Origin: Candidatus Uhrbacteria bacterium
Lineage (GTDB): Bacteria; Patescibacteriota; Patescibacteriia; UBA9934
Assembly: GCA_003453595.1 (NCBI GenBank)
Contig: DMOG01000026.1
Coordinates: 20,973 to 84,972, forward strand
Length of the DNA stretch: 64,000 nt
Reading direction: 5' to 3'
In this document: positions 59,973 through 64,000 of the stretch, piece after piece
Position numbering within the stretch: position 1 is the stretch's first letter
Layout: each line of letters opens with the position of its first letter
Program-made: the position numbers and the translations under genes
Notes under the pieces: model-generated
Seen by the model: only the letters and a program-made list of their open reading frames with translations
Database searches by the model: none
What the model was told of the DNA's origin: nothing

Positions 59973-61079
59973 TTATTCAATCTCCACCTGACTCAAGCTT
60001 GAAACAACTTCTATCCAGGTCTTTCCAGCATTAAACGAGATCTCGTAGCCATCGGTTGTGTAAAACTTTAGACGGTCATCATGGTCTTGTTTTTCCCATC
60101 GGGCCAAATAAACTTCTCCGTTTTGGGCAATAAGCGCGTCACCAGATCCAACGGTCACGATACTGCGACGACCTTCATTGTCGATGACACGAATGTCGGT
60201 TGAGATAACAGCGATGTTGTTTGTTTTGATGACTGCACCATCTTCCATTTTCATAGCTGACAATCCTTGATATCGTAAATATGAGTTCGTTTCTTCTTGG
60301 TATTTCCAACCAACATCATAGGTTAAACCGTCGCTCCAATCGATTGAAATTGATGACTGAGTCTCAACAGGCTGATCATCAGCGAACTGCCAAATGTCAT
60401 AGCTTGGAACTTCAGCATCATCAAAAATCTCGTCAAATGCTTCTTTGAGCAACTCGACAGTTGTGTAAACATTATGTGGCGCGTATCGAGTACTGTTTTG
60501 TCTGTAAAAGAAATCAGCGTACCAAAATTGATTCAAATCCAAAGTATCATATGTGTTTTTAATAAGCTCGAGCGCCTCGGGCGATCCGCCAACATGCGTG
60601 TACATTGCCTGCAGTCCATCATTCCAATCAATGTAATAAGGGCGTGCCGATCGAACCGGTCCAATTTTTTCTACTTCTTGATCGTCACTGAAAAAGGCAA
60701 TAAAGCGTGGGATACTTCCTTCGACCGGAGCTTCGATCACCAAGAATGCTTGATCAAGTCCAGAAAGTGGCCAAGCATCAGCTGAGTTTTCAACCATTAC
60801 TCCAAAAACTTGAGGAAGATTATCAAGTTGAGCGTCAATGATCTGTCCGGTCAATGGATGTCTGATAACTTCTTGCTCAAAAATATCCTGAATTACCTCA
60901 CCAGCGGGTTTATTAGTTGTTGACATTATAACTACAAAAACGATTACTACCACGGTCAGCAAAGCACTGATGCCAATTAAAATCTCTTTTTGTTTAATGA
61001 AAGATACAAAAGAAGCGAGCTTCCTCCTTAGCTCGACTTTCTTCTGTATCCGCTTAAGTATTGTGCGGATTTTTTTCAT
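59973..61079 (-). CDS. DUF3048 (YerB-like) membrane-anchored protein
   Basis: 368 residues: a basic cytoplasmic N-terminus, one membrane segment (about 35-55) and the DUF3048 N- and C-terminal domains outside: RHPLTGQIIDAQLDNLPQVF, VEAPVEGSIPRFIAFF, RSARPYYIDWNDGLQAMYTH and RYAPHNVYTTVELL. The family includes the putative lipoprotein YerB of unknown function. It starts 3 bp after rplY, with which it is likely co-transcribed. Confidence 0.9.
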   Translation of the reverse strand: MKKIRTILKRIQKKVELRRKLASFVSFIKQKEILIGISALLTVVVIVFVVIMSTTNKPAGEVIQDIFEQEVIRHPLTGQIIDAQLDNLPQVFGVMVENSADAWPLSGLDQAFLVIEAPVEGSIPRFIAFFSDDQEVEKIGPVRSARPYYIDWNDGLQAMYTHVGGSPEALELIKNTYDTLDLNQFWYADFFYRQNSTRYAPHNVYTTVELLKEAFDEIFDDAEVPSYDIWQFADDQPVETQSSISIDWSDGLTYDVGWKYQEETNSYLRYQGLSAMKMEDGAVIKTNNIAVISTDIRVIDNEGRRSIVTVGSGDALIAQNGEVYLARWEKQDHDDRLKFYTTDGYEISFNAGKTWIEVVSSLSQVEIE

Positions 61080-61082
61080 AGA

Positions 61083-61760
61083 TTATTTTTTTGGTTCTTT
61101 TGACTTCTCTTCTTCTTTTGCTTTAGCTAATTCCTCTTCCTGTTTAGCTACATTTTCAATAGCCTCAGTTGTGGCTGCTTCTTGAGCTAATAGCTCTTCT
61201 TCTGAAACAGGTTCTTGGATAGATGCGATTGTATCTTCCTTATCTGTTAGAATCTCAATTCCTTCAGGAACTATGATATCAGATACTCGCAAAACATCAT
61301 TAAATGTAGCCAGTGAAGAAATATCCATTATAAATTCTCGAACAAGAGCGGCTGGAAGTGCAAGAACTTCAACTTCCTCAAGACTGTGAACCAATGTACC
61401 ACCCAAATCTTTAACCGCAGGTGAAATACCAGTAAGCTTGATTGAAATCATTGCCTCAATCTTTTCATTCATGTTAATTCGTCTAAAATCAACATGAGTG
61501 ACATCATCTGTGATTGGATTGTACTGAACCTCTTGGATAAGTACCAAGTTTTTTGTTCCATCAATATCCAACTCAACAACAGTACTTTCACCGGCTTTTT
61601 GATAAGCGCGACCAAAGTCTCCACGATTAAGTTGAACATTTGCTGGCTCTGTTTCAAATCCATACATTACTGCAGGGACAAGATTTTCTGCGCGCAAATG
61701 CTCTGTTTTGCGACCTTTAAGGTCACGAGCTTGTGCTGAAAGACTAATAATTTCTGCCAT
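61083..61760 (-). CDS. rplY: 50S ribosomal protein L25 (CTC form)
   Basis: 225 residues. The N-terminal L25 domain (LSAQARDLKGRKTEHLRAEN, VPAVMYGFE, IQEVQYNPITDDVTHVDFR) binds 5S rRNA; the C-terminal CTC-type domain follows (about 95-190: MISIKLTGISPAVKDLGGTL), with a Lys/Glu-rich tail. Co-transcribed with the DUF3048 gene. Confidence 0.95.
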   Translation of the reverse strand: MAEIISLSAQARDLKGRKTEHLRAENLVPAVMYGFETEPANVQLNRGDFGRAYQKAGESTVVELDIDGTKNLVLIQEVQYNPITDDVTHVDFRRINMNEKIEAMISIKLTGISPAVKDLGGTLVHSLEEVEVLALPAALVREFIMDISSLATFNDVLRVSDIIVPEGIEILTDKEDTIASIQEPVSEEELLAQEAATTEAIENVAKQEEELAKAKEEEKSKEPKK

Positions 61761-61782
61761 AAGATTACGTTATTTTGGCGCT

Positions 61783-61811
61783 ATTTCACCTTATTATTGT
61801 AAAGATGTCAA
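61783..61811 (-). promoter_or_regulatory. putative promoter of rplY
   Basis: On the minus strand TTGACA (61806-61811), 17 bp, TGAAAT (61783-61788), about 22 bp ahead of the ATG at 61760. The -10 is weak. Confidence 0.5.
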
Positions 61812-61860
61812 GCAAGTCGCAGTATACAATAGATTATTAAGTAAATCAACGATCTTATTA

Positions 61861-62991
61861 TTATGTGTTTGATAATAGAGAATCATCACCTGGTCTTCTG
61901 CGAGAAGTAATGCTTTGCACAATTCCAATCAAAATTAAAGACAATAAAAGTGAGGTTCCGCCATAACTTACAAATGGCAAAGCAATACCTGTGGTAGGCA
62001 AAAGTGAGAGATTAACGCCAATGTTCACAACAAACTGAACTGCAAATAAAGAAAAGATGCCAAGTAAAAGAAATTTTGTGAAGTGTTCTTTTGTTAATTG
62101 TGCGGCTCGCAAAATTCTCCAAAGAATCAATAACACTGCTGTAATTAAAATACATACCCCTAAAAATCCAAGCTCTTCGGCAATAACAGAAAAAATAAAA
62201 TCAGTTTGGCTTTCAGGCAAAAATTGTAATTGACTTTGCGATCCAAATCCAAGCCCTTGACCAAAAAGTCCCCCTGACCCAATCGCGATCTTGGCCTGAG
62301 TAATATTATATCCACTCACCAGTGGATCAAGAGCTGGATCTAAAAACACCAACAAACGATCTTTTTGATAATCAGCAAAAACAAATAACCATCCAAAAAT
62401 TCCAGCAATGACCGCAACGCCTGATAAAACCGCAGCATGCACACATCTCAGTCCGGAGAAAAATAATAATATAGCCCAAGTGCCTAAAAGAATTGCTGCA
62501 CTCCCCATGTCAGGTTGAACCATCACCAGCAAAAAAGGAACAGCCAGTAAAAATCCGCTGCCAAAAATCTCTTTCCACCCAAATCTTCGCCTGGCGTGTT
62601 CGCCAAAGTATCGAGCAAATTGAACTAACAATGCTAGCTTTACAAACTCAACTGGCTGAAAGGACACACCTGCCAAAATAAACCAACCCTTAGTTCCGTT
62701 TAATTCTGTTCCAAAAATTAAAACAGAAACTAAAAAAAATATGCCAATCAAATAAAATGCCTTACCCCAATTTCGCAAAAACAGAAAATTCCATTTTGCC
62801 ACAACAATTAAACAAATGATTCCAAGAACAAAAGCAACAAGCTGTTTTTTAACTAATAAAAAATCTGCATCCGCTCGTGAAAGCTCAACAGAGTAAATGG
62901 CAGCAATTCCCAAAATGAACAAAACAACAACGCCAAGCATCAATAGCCAATCAAATCTTTGTAAATGCCTAAACATCCGACCAATCTGCAT
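61861..62991 (-). CDS. rodA: rod-shape SEDS peptidoglycan polymerase
   Basis: 376 residues with ten membrane segments. SEDS motifs are seen: VKLALLVQFARYFG, MVQPDMGSAAILLGTW, AIGSGGLFGQGLG and SQTDFIFSVIAEELGF, and PFVSYGGTSLLLSLILIGI near the C-terminus. The QPD...FIFSVIAEE set and the size favour RodA over FtsW. It acts with class B PBPs, none of which is in this window, and with MreB (9038). It begins 42 bp after the stop of the membrane protein upstream. Confidence 0.92.
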   Translation of the reverse strand: MQIGRMFRHLQRFDWLLMLGVVVLFILGIAAIYSVELSRADADFLLVKKQLVAFVLGIICLIVVAKWNFLFLRNWGKAFYLIGIFFLVSVLIFGTELNGTKGWFILAGVSFQPVEFVKLALLVQFARYFGEHARRRFGWKEIFGSGFLLAVPFLLVMVQPDMGSAAILLGTWAILLFFSGLRCVHAAVLSGVAVIAGIFGWLFVFADYQKDRLLVFLDPALDPLVSGYNITQAKIAIGSGGLFGQGLGFGSQSQLQFLPESQTDFIFSVIAEELGFLGVCILITAVLLILWRILRAAQLTKEHFTKFLLLGIFSLFAVQFVVNIGVNLSLLPTTGIALPFVSYGGTSLLLSLILIGIVQSITSRRRPGDDSLLSNT

Positions 62992-63033
62992 AGTGCATCC
63001 ATTGTTTCAAAGACTTGGCTTTGGCGCAAATTA

Positions 63034-63942
63034 TCACCTATTTTCCGCATCCCTGACATCTACCTCTGTCTCTGATCTGGCAAGCATATAGGCGTTTTCA
63101 TCCAAAAAATTAATTGATGATTCAATTATCAAGTCTCCGGAGGATGGTGTGTTATCAAACCAATTAACATTTACAGTTCGAGTTTCCCCAACTTCAAGTC
63201 CGGCCAAAGACACTTGATTAACCCCAATTGGCACGCCGTTGCGTTTAAGAACCAGTATAAATGGCGCTGACCAATACTGATAAGGCGAACTATTTGTAAC
63301 AGTAAATGTTGAACGCACGATTTGCTTTCCGCCCACCTCCACTATTCCATGAGCAATACCAGTGATTGAAAAATTACTATGTTCTTGATACCAGGCAATG
63401 CGGTTTTCTATAAGATGCCCGTCCATGCGGGTCCACTTTAAGTTTGAAACATTAATCTCTGCTCCACGCATTGAGCCCTCTATATCCTCGTTTAGTGCAA
63501 TCAAATATTTTGTCTCCCCTGGAAAAATAAATCCGGAAAGTTGGCTTGTTTCACCAGACGCTCCAGCAAAAGAATATGAAAATTCAGCAAACCAATCCTC
63601 ATTTGGATTGGTAAGTTCAGCTACAAAATCATAAGAGCCTTCAGATCCAAGAACAAAGGAATCGTCAACTAAGAGTGAGCCAGCTGATCGATCCGCAACA
63701 TTGGCATGAATCAGTGATAAATTTTGAGAAAGGTCAGCTGTTGATCTTCGATCAGAAAATTGTCCATAAACCAAATATCCAACCACAACAAAAACTAATA
63801 GACCAATAAGCACCAAGTCAAATAGAATCCAAAGAATAATTGCGACTTTGTAAATCAAAGGACGAGCCTGCGCAATGGCAACTTCCCTATGAAATTCTTT
63901 GTTAGCTTGCTCAAATCCTGCCTGCTTTGTTAGATCCTCCAT
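63034..63942 (-). CDS. single-pass membrane protein with beta-sandwich ectodomain, unknown
   Basis: 302 residues from the ATG at 63942 (MEDLTKQAGFEQANKEFHRE); the frame extends to 63990 but a start inside the gene is more natural. A cytoplasmic tail (about 1-28), one membrane segment (about 33-58) and an extracellular part with two Ig-like units: FVAELTNPNEDWFAEFSYSF and RSTFTVTNSSPYQYWSAPF, ending in a conserved VNWFDNTPSSGD. I recognise no family. It is immediately upstream of rodA and may be a cell-wall-associated partner. Confidence 0.75.
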   Translation of the reverse strand: MEDLTKQAGFEQANKEFHREVAIAQARPLIYKVAIILWILFDLVLIGLLVFVVVGYLVYGQFSDRRSTADLSQNLSLIHANVADRSAGSLLVDDSFVLGSEGSYDFVAELTNPNEDWFAEFSYSFAGASGETSQLSGFIFPGETKYLIALNEDIEGSMRGAEINVSNLKWTRMDGHLIENRIAWYQEHSNFSITGIAHGIVEVGGKQIVRSTFTVTNSSPYQYWSAPFILVLKRNGVPIGVNQVSLAGLEVGETRTVNVNWFDNTPSSGDLIIESSINFLDENAYMLARSETEVDVRDAENR

Positions 63943-64000
63943 AGATAACTTTATTATAACACATATAACACATTTTCCTGTCCCGCCCAAATGATAATGT

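Noticed and set aside
1..64000. CRISPR array or prophage
   Set aside because: No regularly spaced direct repeats with unique spacers, no Cas genes and no phage structural genes were seen.

Overview
The window looks like a chromosomal segment of a Candidate Phyla Radiation (Patescibacteria, Parcubacteria-like) genome. The reasons are the AT-rich, tightly packed genes, the abundance of glycosyltransferases, and families typical of that group: DUF4012, DUF5667, DUF3048, DUF2304, a large S-layer-like protein sharing a surface module with a subtilase, a TrmB-type regulator and single-copy translation genes. No taxonomic marker was searched, so the assignment is inference from gene content.

Layout. 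1-4747 (minus): an M16 peptidase cut by the window edge, glyQS, frr, a beta-propeller lipoprotein and a holB-like clamp-loader subunit. 4748-7107: repeats and two G+C-rich single-gene cassettes (plus). 7193-14894 (minus): TrmB-type regulator, glycosyltransferase, mreB, DUF4012 protein, a REP-associated (Y1/IS200-like) transposase between 64-bp direct repeats, and two GT2 enzymes. 14895-17400: repeats and two more G+C-rich lipoprotein cassettes. 17375-25559 (minus): dTDP-rhamnose genes rfbB/C/D (no rfbA here), NUDIX, HIT and DUF559 proteins, envelope membrane proteins and a CDP-alcohol phosphatidyltransferase. 25608-27665 (plus): polytopic membrane protein. 27678-35471 (minus): glycosyltransferases, DUF2304, a sugar-nucleotide SDR, subtilase and TPR protein. 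35676-41668 (minus): S-layer-like protein, DUF5667 protein and ECF sigma factor. 41820-47136 (plus): HTH protein, GH-like/FG-GAP protein, membrane-anchored beta-domain protein and DUF1704 peptidase. 47271-49349 (minus): type II restriction-modification pair. 49578-54213 (minus): lipoprotein, two GT4 enzymes and a Wzy/ligase-like protein. 54451-57529 (minus): two more G+C-rich cassettes encoding Asp-Ala-repeat lipoproteins with MopE-like motifs. 57615-59939 (plus): rpmE, prfA, prmC. 59973-63942 (minus): DUF3048 protein, rplY, rodA and a membrane protein.

Most of the window builds or decorates the cell surface (sugar nucleotides, glycosyltransferases, polymerase, S-layer, proteases) beside core translation and cell-shape genes. 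Three signals stand out. (1) Six strongly G+C-rich single-gene units, most with an AT-rich TTGACA-17 bp promoter and most with a GC hairpin terminator, are scattered among AT-rich genes; three encode lipoproteins with very long Asp-Ala/Asp-Thr/Asp-Ser repeats. (2) A dispersed palindromic repeat built around CCTCCTTGGGAAGGAGG lies between genes, has entered one coding sequence twice in frame, supplies the stop codon of rfbD, and brackets a DUF559 gene in inverted orientation. (3) A REP-type transposase is bounded by direct repeats whose hairpin loops are reverse complements of each other. G+C statements are by eye; no computation or database search was run.
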